A stretch of 41,859 bases of DNA from Bacteroides sp. (GCA_019412865.1 DXOJ01000490.1:1-41859), one strand, 5' to 3'. Positions 8,866 through 17,302 are shown, counted from the stretch's first letter. Numbers and translations: made by a program. The notes: generated by a model from the letters alone, not told the origin.

Positions 8866-10854
8866 TCAGCAACCATACTCTTTCAGAGTCTGCATCAGCT
8901 TTGCCCCATTGATCGGCTTCACTAGATAATCATCGCAACCGGCCTTCAATGCAGCCACCCGGTCGGCATCAAAAGCATGAGCAGTCAAAGCGATAATTGG
9001 TATTTCTGTATTGAACTTCCGGATCTCGGAAGTTGCAATGCGTCCATCCATAACAGGCATCTTCATATCCATCAGTACCAGATCCACTGGTTGGGTTCGG
9101 ACAATCTCAACTGCCTCCAGTCCATTCGGTGCATGTAACAACTGACATTTGTTTTTCAAGATGGAAGATACTAAAAAGAAGTTACTTTGAATATCTTCTA
9201 CGACTAGTACCCGTTTAGGTGCTTTCTTTGCAACTTCGGAATCAGGAATATTTTCTTTATCTCCATTCGCATCCTTCTCATTATTCCGACGGGAAGAAGT
9301 CGGTTCGCTGTTAACCGATTCGAACTGGCATGGCAAAATCGCCCAAAATAAAGACCCTTTATCAAATTCTGACTCAAAGCCTATCTCTCCTCTGCAAGCC
9401 TCAACAATGGCTTTACAAATGGACAATCCCAATCCGGTTCCCTGTGCGAATTCATCCAGTTTTTCAAAACGATGAAATACTTTATCTTTTTTATCCTCCG
9501 GTATGCCGATACCTGTATCGCGAACGTACAGGCGAATACTTCCGCCTACCTTTTCATACCCCATTTCAATCATTCCTTCGGAGGTATATTTGATGGCATT
9601 AGTCACAAAATTAGTGAGAATCTGCGCTAACCAGTTTTTATCCAAGCGAACGGTACAAGTCTCATAAGGATTCATGGGAACCAAACGAACCTGCGGGTTT
9701 ACTACACGCCGATGCATCGAAGCAGCCAATTCGTTGAAATAAACAGCCAGATCAAAATCTTCGTATTTCAATTCTACCGAGCCGGCTTCTATTTTCGAAA
9801 GATCCAGTATGTCATTAATCAATTTTAGAAGTAATTCATTGTTGGCATTAATAATCTGAATAAAGTCTTCTTTTTCTTCTTGATCTTCCGTCACCATCAA
9901 TAAGTCGGAAAAACCAACGATAGCATTTAACGGTGTACGGATTTCATGGCTCATATTTGCCAGAAAAGCAGATTTCAACTTATCAGATTGTTCAGCCCGG
10001 TTCCTTTCCTTTTCAAGTTCACCAATCATGTGCTGGCGCTCGGTAACATCATCTACGCGAATTACAACACCGTCAACATCCCCCTGTTCATTAAAGATAG
10101 GAGTAGCAAAAACTTCTATGACATGCTTGTTATCCAGATTAAACAAAATAGACTCTACCTGACCGGATCGCCGGGCACGTTGCATCACACAATTCTCACA
10201 AGGAGTGGTGCGATTATGTGCTGTCAGATAACAAGGTTCTCCCTTTTTGTAAGCCTCATAAGATAGGCTTTTACTACAAAGCGAGATCTTCTCCCATTGT
10301 ACGATATAGTCGTTCGCAATATATGCCAACCCCGAATTAATATTGTTCAATACCAATTCATTCTGACGAATCAAATGGATCATTCTTTGTTCGCTCTCAA
10401 GAAGTTCTTTTTTCGAACGCACAGCTTCTTCGTAAAGATTATCATATTTGTTTTGCCACAGAACACGTTCGGTGACATCCTGGGTTATCACCATATAATT
10501 CGTTACTTCGGACTTTTCATTGTGTACGAAAGAAACGGTTATCTCGAAGTATTTTGTACCGGATAAATAAGTAGGAAAAAGACGGCGCAAGGCATCAAAA
10601 TCATATTTCGCAACGAAACGTACAGTTTCTCCTTTTCTTATCTGTTCTTTGATTTCATCAGAGAAACTGGTATAGTTGAACAGATTATGGCCCAGAATAT
10701 CTTTTTTGTCTTTTATTCCCATCGATCTCAACCGCGAATAATTGACATCTATCATGAGACCATCCTTATCGTATAACTCCAACCCTACAGACAGGTCATT
10801 AAAGATATTATGCAATAAGTTATCAGCTATCCCATTTACCAAAGTCTGTTCCAT
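8866..10854 (-). CDS. Soluble PAS-domain hybrid histidine kinase/response regulator
   Basis: A 662-residue cytoplasmic sensor with no signal peptide or membrane segment. Order: PAS domain (about 12-130), a second PAS domain (about 165-275), a short coiled coil, HisKA with phospho-acceptor His303 in MSHEIRTPLNAIVGF, and HATPase with N-box 'NFVTNAIKYTSEG', G1 'DTGIGIPED' and G2 'GTGLGLSIC'. A receiver domain ends the protein, with Asp596 in 'LMDMKMPVMDG' and the conserved Lys in 'YLVKPING'. The second PAS domain has three cysteines (C208, C219, C222). There is no DNA-binding output domain, so the signal must pass to a partner. It stands alone between the SusC upstream region and the salvage operon. 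A close paralogue starts at the right end of the window. Confidence 0.92.
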   Translation of the reverse strand: MEQTLVNGIADNLLHNIFNDLSVGLELYDKDGLMIDVNYSRLRSMGIKDKKDILGHNLFNYTSFSDEIKEQIRKGETVRFVAKYDFDALRRLFPTYLSGTKYFEITVSFVHNEKSEVTNYMVITQDVTERVLWQNKYDNLYEEAVRSKKELLESEQRMIHLIRQNELVLNNINSGLAYIANDYIVQWEKISLCSKSLSYEAYKKGEPCYLTAHNRTTPCENCVMQRARRSGQVESILFNLDNKHVIEVFATPIFNEQGDVDGVVIRVDDVTERQHMIGELEKERNRAEQSDKLKSAFLANMSHEIRTPLNAIVGFSDLLMVTEDQEEKEDFIQIINANNELLLKLINDILDLSKIEAGSVELKYEDFDLAVYFNELAASMHRRVVNPQVRLVPMNPYETCTVRLDKNWLAQILTNFVTNAIKYTSEGMIEMGYEKVGGSIRLYVRDTGIGIPEDKKDKVFHRFEKLDEFAQGTGLGLSICKAIVEACRGEIGFESEFDKGSLFWAILPCQFESVNSEPTSSRRNNEKDANGDKENIPDSEVAKKAPKRVLVVEDIQSNFFLVSSILKNKCQLLHAPNGLEAVEIVRTQPVDLVLMDMKMPVMDGRIATSEIRKFNTEIPIIALTAHAFDADRVAALKAGCDDYLVKPINGAKLMQTLKEYGC

Positions 10855-10899
10855 GCAGCAAAATTTGTATAGTATTACAATATTGATTGTTCATCCAAG

Positions 10900-10907
10900 C
10901 AAAGTTA
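10900..10907 (-). promoter_or_regulatory. -7 promoter motif for the PAS hybrid kinase
   Basis: The minus strand reads TAACTTTG, a full match to TAnnTTTG, 45 bp upstream of the kinase start at 10854. A -33 element is not obvious. Confidence 0.45.
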
Positions 10908-10931
10908 CTTAAATATTTTGTTACATAGAAA

Positions 10932-10955
10932 GAAAGAGGCTTTTTAGCCTCTTTC
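10932..10955 (-). terminator. Intrinsic terminator after the kinase-MurU operon
   Basis: A perfect 10-bp stem, GAAAGAGGCT with AGCCTCTTTC, and a 4-base loop lie 7 bp past the stop codon of the MurU-like gene. On the minus strand the stem is followed by a T-rich stretch (TTTCTATG). Confidence 0.75.
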
Positions 10956-10962
10956 AGTATCT

Positions 10963-11712
10963 TTATTTGGTGTTTTGGTATAAAAAGTCTGCTGCTTTCG
11001 CTAATGTTTCCGGTTTGCCTATATCAATCAGATGTAACTTTTCTGTCAAATAACCACCATAGTTTACTTGTTGGCAAGTGGCAAGATAGAAATCCATAAT
11101 AGAGAATTTACCCTCCCAACAGGGAGAAGTCATCCATTGGAAAATGGCAGGTGAAAGGACATGGATACCACTGAATGCGTATTCGTGATAAAGGGAAGGA
11201 TCATACTGAAAACCTTCCGGTTTCACTTGTTCCGTATCCTTGTTTATCCATCCGCAAAGTCTCTTGTCTGTATCAAAAAGAAGATAGCGGGAGGTTTTAC
11301 GTTGGCTGGCCAGTAAAGTGGCAACAGTACTGCTTTGTAGATGGTAGTCATATAAATCTTTCAAATTCACGTCTGAAAGAATATCTACATTGTGTATCAG
11401 GAAAGGCTCATCGGAGTTTTCAAAGAAAGAACGGGCTTTCTTAACTCCCCCACCCGTGTCGAGCAACAAGTCACGTTCGTCGGAAATATGTATGATAAGT
11501 CCAAAATTCTCATTGGCTTTCAAGAAGTCAAGTATCTGTTCGCCAAAATGGTGAATGTTAATCACTATTTCTGTGAAGCCGGTAGCCTTCAGTTTTAAGA
11601 TCACATGTTCCAACATCGGACGTCCGGCTATGGGAACCAAAGCCTTAGGCATGGTATCGGTGAGTGGTTTTAGCCGGCTACCCAAACCGGCTGCAAATAT
11701 CATTGCTTTCAT
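10963..11712 (-). CDS. murU: Nucleotidyltransferase, MurU-like (MurNAc-1-phosphate uridylyltransferase)
   Basis: A 249-residue sugar-1-phosphate nucleotidyltransferase. The N-terminal nucleotide-binding signature GLGSRLKPLTDTMPKAL is complete, with 'GRPMLEHVI' and the metal-site segment 'HNVDILSDVNL' at about residues 110-120. Length and motifs match MurU/HddC-type enzymes. MurU joins UTP and MurNAc-1-phosphate to give UDP-MurNAc, bypassing de novo synthesis in cell-wall recycling. The gene starts 35 bp after the stop of an AmgK-like kinase gene, which is the expected partner and argues for MurU over other NDP-sugar enzymes. A mannose- or glucose-type nucleotidyltransferase cannot be excluded from sequence alone. 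An intrinsic terminator follows. Confidence 0.8.
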   Translation of the reverse strand: MKAMIFAAGLGSRLKPLTDTMPKALVPIAGRPMLEHVILKLKATGFTEIVINIHHFGEQILDFLKANENFGLIIHISDERDLLLDTGGGVKKARSFFENSDEPFLIHNVDILSDVNLKDLYDYHLQSSTVATLLASQRKTSRYLLFDTDKRLCGWINKDTEQVKPEGFQYDPSLYHEYAFSGIHVLSPAIFQWMTSPCWEGKFSIMDFYLATCQQVNYGGYLTEKLHLIDIGKPETLAKAADFLYQNTK

Positions 11713-11747
11713 TCTTTCGGTTACTTTCTTCTTTATATTTACTCTTC

Positions 11748-13178
11748 TTAAATCGTTGCCTCAAACGTATGTTCAATATTCTGTTCCCGGTGCACCAGTT
11801 CGACTTTCACACCAAATTTCTGATTCAGGTGCTCTGCCAAATGCTGGGCCGAATAAACAGAACGATGCTGTCCGCCGGTGCAACCGAAGCAGACGGACAA
11901 ATTGCTGAATCCTCGTTCCATATAACGTTTCACGGAAGCATCTACCAAAGCATAGACATGATCGAGGAAACGGAGTATTTCACCATCTTCTTCAAGGAAA
12001 GTAATCACAGGTTCATCCAGTCCGGTGAAAGGTTTGTAACGCTCATACTTACCGGGATTATTCACAGCACGGCAGTCGAATACATAACCTCCTCCATTGC
12101 CGGTAGAATCATCGGGAATCCCTTTCTTATAAGCAAAGCTCATTACTTTGACAGTTAGCTGCCGCTTTTTCAGGTCGTCCGTAAATTGTTTCAGTCCGGT
12201 AAGCTCCCGCAAAACGTTACAGAGATACGGATATTCCGGATATTCTTCTTTCAACAATTCACGCAGGTTCTCGATAGCATAGGGAACACTTTGGATAAAA
12301 TGCGGTTTCTTCTCGAAGTAACCACGGAAACCATAGGCTCCCAGCACTTGCAGCGTACGGAAAAGGACAAAGTGACGAAGTTGGCTATAAAAATAGGATT
12401 CGTCAATCGGTTGGTATTTGCGAAGAGCTTCCATATACTCTTGCAGCAGTTCTTTACGGAGACTATCGGGATATTTCGCTTTCGCCTGCCACAGGAAAGA
12501 GGCTATGTCATAATAGAACGGACCTTTGCGTCCGCCCTGAAAGTCGATAAACCATGGTTCGCCATCTTTTATCATCACATTACGACTCTGAAAATCACGA
12601 TACATAAAAGTAGCGGAAGAACTACGAAGCAAGACATCACTCATTTTCTGGAAATCATCTTCCAGTTTGTCTTCCTGAAACTCCATACCGGTAGCTTTCA
12701 GGAAGCAATATTTGAAGTAATTCAAATCCCACAGAATGGAGCGTTGGTTGAACTCCGGTTGAGGATAACAGCGGGAAAAATCAAATCCATCGGCTCCGGC
12801 AAACTGAATAGCAGGAAGCAGACGAATCGTTTTGCGAAGCAACTCTTTTTCCTCTTCTGAAAAGACACTGGTAACACGTCCTTTCTCTATGGCATGGAAT
12901 AACAGAGTATCGCCCAAATCCTCCTGCAAATAATAGGTTTTATCTTCCGAGGCGATGCGAACTTCGGGAATAGGCAGTCCACATTTGCGGAAGTGTCCTG
13001 CCATATAAAGGAATGCTTCATTCTCGTCGATAGAAGCCCCGTAGACTCCAATCAATGTTTCTATACCCGTCAGCCGAAAATAACGGCGGTTGGAACCGGA
13101 AGACGGTAATTCTGTTATGTTTTCAGCGGGAACGCCCGTATATGACTGATAAAGTTTCTGTAGTTCTTCGGTAATCAT
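11748..13178 (-). CDS. amgK: AmgK-like amino-sugar kinase fused to a RapZ C-terminal domain
   Basis: A 476-residue two-part protein. Residues about 1-335 form an aminoglycoside-phosphotransferase fold with 'SGSNRRYFRL' near the start, the catalytic loop YRDFQSRNVMI (Asp and Asn kept, usual His replaced by Tyr) and the metal site 'FIDFQGGRKGP'. These match AmgK, which phosphorylates MurNAc/GlcNAc at the anomeric carbon. Residues about 345-476 match the C-terminal domain of RapZ, with 'VFDCRAVNNPGKY' and the signature GCTGGQHRSV; the RapZ N-terminal P-loop kinase is absent. In enteric bacteria the RapZ C-domain senses glucosamine-6-phosphate, so a sensing or regulatory role on the kinase is a reasonable inference. 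First gene of a two-gene operon with the MurU-like gene. Confidence 0.85.
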   Translation of the reverse strand: MITEELQKLYQSYTGVPAENITELPSSGSNRRYFRLTGIETLIGVYGASIDENEAFLYMAGHFRKCGLPIPEVRIASEDKTYYLQEDLGDTLLFHAIEKGRVTSVFSEEEKELLRKTIRLLPAIQFAGADGFDFSRCYPQPEFNQRSILWDLNYFKYCFLKATGMEFQEDKLEDDFQKMSDVLLRSSSATFMYRDFQSRNVMIKDGEPWFIDFQGGRKGPFYYDIASFLWQAKAKYPDSLRKELLQEYMEALRKYQPIDESYFYSQLRHFVLFRTLQVLGAYGFRGYFEKKPHFIQSVPYAIENLRELLKEEYPEYPYLCNVLRELTGLKQFTDDLKKRQLTVKVMSFAYKKGIPDDSTGNGGGYVFDCRAVNNPGKYERYKPFTGLDEPVITFLEEDGEILRFLDHVYALVDASVKRYMERGFSNLSVCFGCTGGQHRSVYSAQHLAEHLNQKFGVKVELVHREQNIEHTFEATI

Positions 13179-13195
13179 AGTCGTATATTTTCGAG

Positions 13196-13203
13196 CAAAG
13201 ATA
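13196..13203 (-). promoter_or_regulatory. -7 promoter motif for the amino-sugar salvage operon
   Basis: The minus strand reads TATCTTTG, a full TAnnTTTG match, 17 bp upstream of the kinase start codon at 13178. The 5' leader would be very short. Confidence 0.5.
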
Positions 13204-13305
13204 GAGAATCTAGTTAAATAATACTATCTTCCCGCTGATAAAAACCGACTACTTTACCAAATCTGCTGTGTACAGGCTTTTACTTCCGAATACATGATAC
13301 ATCGC

Positions 13306-13959
13306 TCATTCAACCGTTAAACCCATCCTTCTCAACCATGCTTCTACCCCACTAGCACGACCGGGCATATAGATTCCGTCATCATCGGGACGTCCGGGAG
13401 TCGTAATATCATCCGGATCAAGATCCTCCGGAAGAGTTTCCGGGATATGTTTCGAATTGGGAGTCAGCTTATAAATCTTCTGCATTGATTCGTTCAAATA
13501 AGTGGTTGCACCGTAAGTAATAAAGGGGATAATCGTTTTACCGCTCAAATCATAATTTTCAAGAAAGGTACAGACAACCATAGCAGGTTGATGCCACCAG
13601 CAAGGCGAACCGACGAAAATCGTATCATACTGTGCAATCGTTTCGGCAGAAGGCAAATTAGCTACTGCCGGACGTAAATCGTTGTAAGCTTCATTCTGAA
13701 TACGGTCGCTATCGTCATAAGGATTCGATGCATAGGGAACAGATGTCCTGATGCGGTATACATCAGCTCCGGTCAATTCTACAATACGTTCTGCAACCGC
13801 TTGTGTATTACCTGTTGCAGAGAAATAAGTAACCAAAATTTTACTGTTACCGGATAATCGATCGGGAGTGTCCGGTTGTTCAGTATCATCACTCCCGGAA
13901 CAAGCAGCCGCTATTGTCAGGGAAAAGAATAAAAAGGGGATTAAAAGTAACTTTCTCAT
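13306..13959 (-). CDS. Flavodoxin-domain lipoprotein
   Basis: A 217-residue protein with a lipoprotein signal (lipobox IAAAC, Cys at about 20) and one flavodoxin domain. The FMN phosphate loop YFSATGNTQ is intact at about residues 45-54, followed by 'AVAERI'. The second flavin region 'VGSPCWWHQPAM' and 'FITYGATTYLN' match the flavodoxin_4 type. It should carry FMN and move electrons in the periplasm or at a membrane surface; the partner is unknown. It is the last gene of the operon with the broken flavodoxin/ferredoxin gene, the cupin and the hydrolase, 29 bp downstream of the first of these. Unlike that neighbour, its own flavin loop is complete. Confidence 0.85.
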   Translation of the reverse strand: MRKLLLIPFLFFSLTIAAACSGSDDTEQPDTPDRLSGNSKILVTYFSATGNTQAVAERIVELTGADVYRIRTSVPYASNPYDDSDRIQNEAYNDLRPAVANLPSAETIAQYDTIFVGSPCWWHQPAMVVCTFLENYDLSGKTIIPFITYGATTYLNESMQKIYKLTPNSKHIPETLPEDLDPDDITTPGRPDDDGIYMPGRASGVEAWLRRMGLTVE

Positions 13960-13988
13960 ACGTTGATTCTTTAATTATCGTTATTCAA

Positions 13989-14904
13989 TTATTGTCTGTT
14001 AGCTCTTTTTATATCCACAAGCGAGATATGTTCATTCCGGTAGCGGGCATTCGGATTTCGTTCACCATTTGCCAACAAAGGATCCTCGTCATTTTTCTTG
14101 AACTGGATGGCTTTCTGCGGACAATTCTGAATACAGGCAAAACAGAAATCACAATCCCCCTGCATTTTAATACCATTGGAGGTAAACTCATAATTGCCAC
14201 GTGGACACACATCTGTACAAGCTCCACAATCAATGCAGTTCTTTGTAATGACAAAATAGTTCTCGCTCCTTTTGAGAAACCCAACTTCCGGATCGAGCCC
14301 CGAACGTGCCATGAACCCAGCGTGCATCTGTCGTTCTTCTTCACTTACCGGCTCATGCCAATGCCGCCTTTGTGATAAATCTTCGGTAATCTGCCGCAAG
14401 TTCTCCGGAATATGTTTGTCTATTTTTATCTGTTCATTCATATCGAAGTTCGGCAACCAGTTATCTACCATAACGAGTGTGTTGATGTAGTCGAATGTGT
14501 TACCAGCCTTACTCGATATATCGTTCCATATCTCTACCGAATCGCATTTCCTCGCTCCATAAGTAAGCACTGCAAACTTATATGCCGCTTTCAACTTTGC
14601 TTTCTTAACAAAGTTCCGCACCATATTAGGCGGCATATGACCGTATATCGGATAGACAAGGCCTATTTCATCCGCCTCAAACTCATACCTGTTTTGCTTT
14701 ACCATTTGCGGAATACTCAACAATTGTTCTTCCGACTCTACTAATTGACGGGCAACATGCAAACAAAATGATGCGTTTCTTCTGTGGCTTTTCAGCACAG
14801 GAAGTTAAAGCCGGCAGTCCTATTGATGAGGCGGCTGCCCCGGCAACAATCATCCCCATTCGTGTCAAAGCTTCTCTACGGCTGATTCTTTTATCTGTTC
14901 CCAT
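13989..14904 (-). pseudogene. Tat-exported EFR1-type flavodoxin/ferredoxin protein, frameshifted
   Basis: Two overlapping frames together make one gene. The upstream frame (start at 14904) encodes a twin-arginine signal ISRREALTRMG, a lipobox-like 'LTSC' and the first flavodoxin strand 'KKRIILF'. The rest of the protein continues in another frame from about 14785, beginning 'LHVARQL', through 'GLVYPIYGHMPPNM' and two 4Fe-4S motifs, CIDCGACTDVCP and CDFCFACIQNCP. In family members the two parts are joined by an FMN loop of the type GTGNS. That loop is missing here and the join is out of frame. A deletion of about 26 bp between short T-rich repeats would explain both. Neither piece could make a working flavoprotein, so I call it a pseudogene; a sequence error is the other option. 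Confidence 0.75.
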
Positions 14905-14973
14905 ATCGTTTAATTATTTTATTATCAGTTTCCAACTACTCCTGCATTCTTAAAACGGAAATACTCATTTTGC

Positions 14974-15465
14974 TTATTCTACAGCCCGCTCTAATTCATT
15001 ATACTCTTTATCCGTTACCGGTTCGAACCACTTGGCCGGACCTTTCGCTAGCTGCGTACCGATGGCAATATGCGTAAACTCGCTGTCGGGAGCCGCACCG
15101 TGCCAATGTACTATATCGGGAGCGATTCTCACAACATCACCGGGATGAAGCACTTGTATGCTCTTCCCTTTTTCCTGATAATATCCCTTACCTGAAGTAC
15201 AAAGCAAAATCTGACCGCCCGGATGCGAATGCCAGCTATTGCGTACACCCGGCGCGAAAGTCACATTACTGACAGTGCAGTCCATTGAATCAGCCGCCGT
15301 GACAAATCTATCAAGCCATGCTTCACCCGTAAAGTTCGGATTATCCACTATCAAAGAGCCTTTGGAGAACACATCTTTCTGAACAGTGGTTCCCATCTCT
15401 TTTTCATTTTGATTACAGCAGGCACTCATCAACGCCGCAACAGCAATTATAAATATTTGTTTCAT
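14974..15465 (-). CDS. Cupin-domain lipoprotein
   Basis: A 163-residue protein with a lipoprotein signal (ALMSACC, Cys at about 16-17). The cupin barrel covers about residues 60-140. Motif 1 'NSWHSHPGGQILL' has the two His ligands but Gln in place of the usual Glu, and motif 2 'PDIVHWHGAAPDS' has the third His. Such small cupins often bind one metal ion and travel with carboxymuconolactone decarboxylase proteins, as here. The reaction is unknown. It lies 9 bp after the hydrolase gene stop, so the two are co-transcribed. Confidence 0.85.
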   Translation of the reverse strand: MKQIFIIAVAALMSACCNQNEKEMGTTVQKDVFSKGSLIVDNPNFTGEAWLDRFVTAADSMDCTVSNVTFAPGVRNSWHSHPGGQILLCTSGKGYYQEKGKSIQVLHPGDVVRIAPDIVHWHGAAPDSEFTHIAIGTQLAKGPAKWFEPVTDKEYNELERAVE

Positions 15466-15474
15466 ATCGAGTTG

Positions 15475-17151
15475 TTATTTTAGGTATTGTTTGAAGTAAT
15501 TATCCAACTTGGGAAGCGTTATTTTCAAATACTCCGGACGGTCGTAAAGATCGACATGGGTAGCACTCGGCACAACGAACAGTTCTTTAGGTTCTGCGGC
15601 TTTTGCATAAGCATCTTCCGAGAAATAGGCAGAGACGGCATTCTCTCCCACAATGAAAAGTAACGGGCGCGGTGAGATCGTTTCAATCTGTACGAAGGGG
15701 AAGAAGTTCATCATCGGTGCAAGGCTTGTATAAGAATAATAGGCCGTAGAGTTAGGATGCTGTCCACGCGCAGGATTATCATAATAATCGAGGAAGTCGA
15801 GTGCGTATTTCGGGGTTGAAGCATCCACCTTTTCCGGCAGGGCACGGATATCTTTACGGTCTGCTCCACCAAACTCTGCCGTACGTTGACGGCCTACTGC
15901 GTCGAGTGTCGCCATCCGCTGTTCGTAAGTCATCGAATCACCTACCCCCTGGCGACGGGCACGTCCCATATCGTACATACTGATTGTTGCCACAGCTTTG
16001 ATACGATGGTCTATTTGCGCAGCACTCACCGAATAGCATCCACCACCGCAAATACCAATCACTCCGATTTTATCCGCATCAACCGCCGGATGATTCGACA
16101 AAAAATCGACCGCTGCGCTGAAATCCTCCACCCGTACTTCGGGAGATTCGATACGTCGCGGATAACCACCGCTTTCACCATAATAGGAAGCATCGAATGC
16201 CAGTGTAACATACCCCTGTTCTGCCAAATGACGTGCATAGAGCCCGGAAGTCTGTTCCTTCACACCACCGAAAGGATGGCCGACAACCAGTGTCGGGTAT
16301 CTCTTTGCCGGATCATAATTGGCAGGGAGATAAAGATCACCGACCACATCAATCAGAAAACGGTTGTGAAATGTAACTTTCTGCTTCTTCACTCCATTCT
16401 CTACAACTACAACCGGTGTGCCGGGATTGGTTATTAATCCTTTACTTTGCAATACTTCATTCAATACCATGCGCCCGGCATCAGCTTCGCCACGACCAAT
16501 CTGTTTCTCTACGATAATAAACAGACGGCGTAACTCGTCGGGCGTTACGCCCACGTTCAAAGCAATACCAATATGGCTTTTCATCATCGGCTCTACGCCG
16601 CCAATAGCGGCTAGTACCGCCACAGTAGCCATTTCACGCTCGCCATAAGTCAGTACATCACGTTCAAAAATATCGGCAAAAAGATGTTCTTTGAGAAACA
16701 CTTCAATCTCGGGAGCCAATACAGCATAATCCGCTTTCGGAGCATCAACCGGCGCACCCGAAATCTCGGCAAGGATATCCCGTCCGCGCTCATATTTACT
16801 GCGGGTATCGGTAATCGGTGAGGCTTTACGTCCTCTTTTATCTTCAATACCATTTGCCTTACGCTCATTGAGTACGGCGACAAAAGTCTGTAATCCGCGA
16901 AGAGCTCGTGGAAAACCACAATAAGCATAAGAGTGAACCATTACTTCTTTCAATTCATTGACGGTCATTCCGTCCTCCAATCCTGCAACGAGGACCGGTT
17001 TTAGTTTAGTAAGGTCTCCTTTACCCACAAGGGCGGCAACCTCTACAATATATTGCTGCTTTTTATTCATAACTTGTTCTGCTTTCGGGGTTTGTGCCAT
17101 GACTAAAGAGGCAAGACAAACCATCCATATTCCTAAAATGTACTTTTTCAT
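15475..17151 (-). CDS. Secreted carboxymuconolactone decarboxylase-like / dienelactone hydrolase-like fusion
   Basis: I place the start at the ATG at 17149-17151, which opens a clear signal peptide (MKKYILGIWMV to VMAQ); the protein is then 558 residues. The frame is open further upstream to 17352, but that part holds the remnant of another gene. Two carboxymuconolactone decarboxylase-like repeats come first, with 'HSYAYCGFPRALRGLQTF' and, in the second, 'HIGIALNVGVTPDELRRL'. An alpha/beta hydrolase domain fills the second half, with 'VVGHPFGGVKEQ', a nucleophile elbow GICGGG carrying Cys rather than Ser (as in dienelactone hydrolase) and a terminal His in 'SATHVDLYDR'. It probably acts in the periplasm; no substrate can be named. 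Confidence 0.85.
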   Translation of the reverse strand: MKKYILGIWMVCLASLVMAQTPKAEQVMNKKQQYIVEVAALVGKGDLTKLKPVLVAGLEDGMTVNELKEVMVHSYAYCGFPRALRGLQTFVAVLNERKANGIEDKRGRKASPITDTRSKYERGRDILAEISGAPVDAPKADYAVLAPEIEVFLKEHLFADIFERDVLTYGEREMATVAVLAAIGGVEPMMKSHIGIALNVGVTPDELRRLFIIVEKQIGRGEADAGRMVLNEVLQSKGLITNPGTPVVVVENGVKKQKVTFHNRFLIDVVGDLYLPANYDPAKRYPTLVVGHPFGGVKEQTSGLYARHLAEQGYVTLAFDASYYGESGGYPRRIESPEVRVEDFSAAVDFLSNHPAVDADKIGVIGICGGGCYSVSAAQIDHRIKAVATISMYDMGRARRQGVGDSMTYEQRMATLDAVGRQRTAEFGGADRKDIRALPEKVDASTPKYALDFLDYYDNPARGQHPNSTAYYSYTSLAPMMNFFPFVQIETISPRPLLFIVGENAVSAYFSEDAYAKAAEPKELFVVPSATHVDLYDRPEYLKITLPKLDNYFKQYLK

Positions 17152-17250
17152 TATCTCCCTTTTTCCTAGCGGACTAAACAGCACAAAGCCGACATCCGGT
17201 CCGATAGCGGACATTTGCATTTTCCTGTTTCCTAACTTTCTGTACTTCAT
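17152..17250 (-). pseudogene. Remnant of an aldo/keto reductase gene
   Basis: In frame with, and directly upstream of, the hydrolase gene lies a 33-codon stretch starting at the ATG at 17248-17250. It begins MKYRKLGNRKMQMSAIG, the classic aldo/keto reductase N-terminus, and then jumps to VGFVLFSPLGKRE, which matches a segment normally some 200 residues further on in that family. Internal deletion of most of the gene plus loss of its C-terminus explains this. The remnant has no stop of its own and reads through into the hydrolase. Confidence 0.65.
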
Positions 17251-17294
17251 ATTCTCGTTATTTAGATGATTCAAATTACCTACTTTCGATGATG

Positions 17295-17302
17295 CAAAAT
17301 TA
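17295..17302 (-). promoter_or_regulatory. -7 promoter motif for the redox/hydrolase operon
   Basis: The minus strand reads TAATTTTG, matching TAnnTTTG, 45 bp upstream of the remnant's ATG at 17250. Transcription from here would begin downstream of the apparent ORF start at 17352, which supports the shorter start chosen for the hydrolase. Confidence 0.45.

Noticed and set aside
8866..10854. The PAS hybrid kinase as the regulator of the GH16 locus
   Set aside because: It lacks a periplasmic sensor and a DNA-binding domain, and an 825-bp gap separates it from SusC, so there is no positive evidence for that role.
12186..12860. A 224-residue plus-strand frame inside the kinase-RapZ gene
   Set aside because: It lies opposite a well-supported gene and its translation shows no family features.
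14683..14904. Programmed frameshift joining the two flavodoxin/ferredoxin frames
   Set aside because: No slippery heptamer is at the overlap, and a frameshift would still leave out the essential flavin loop.
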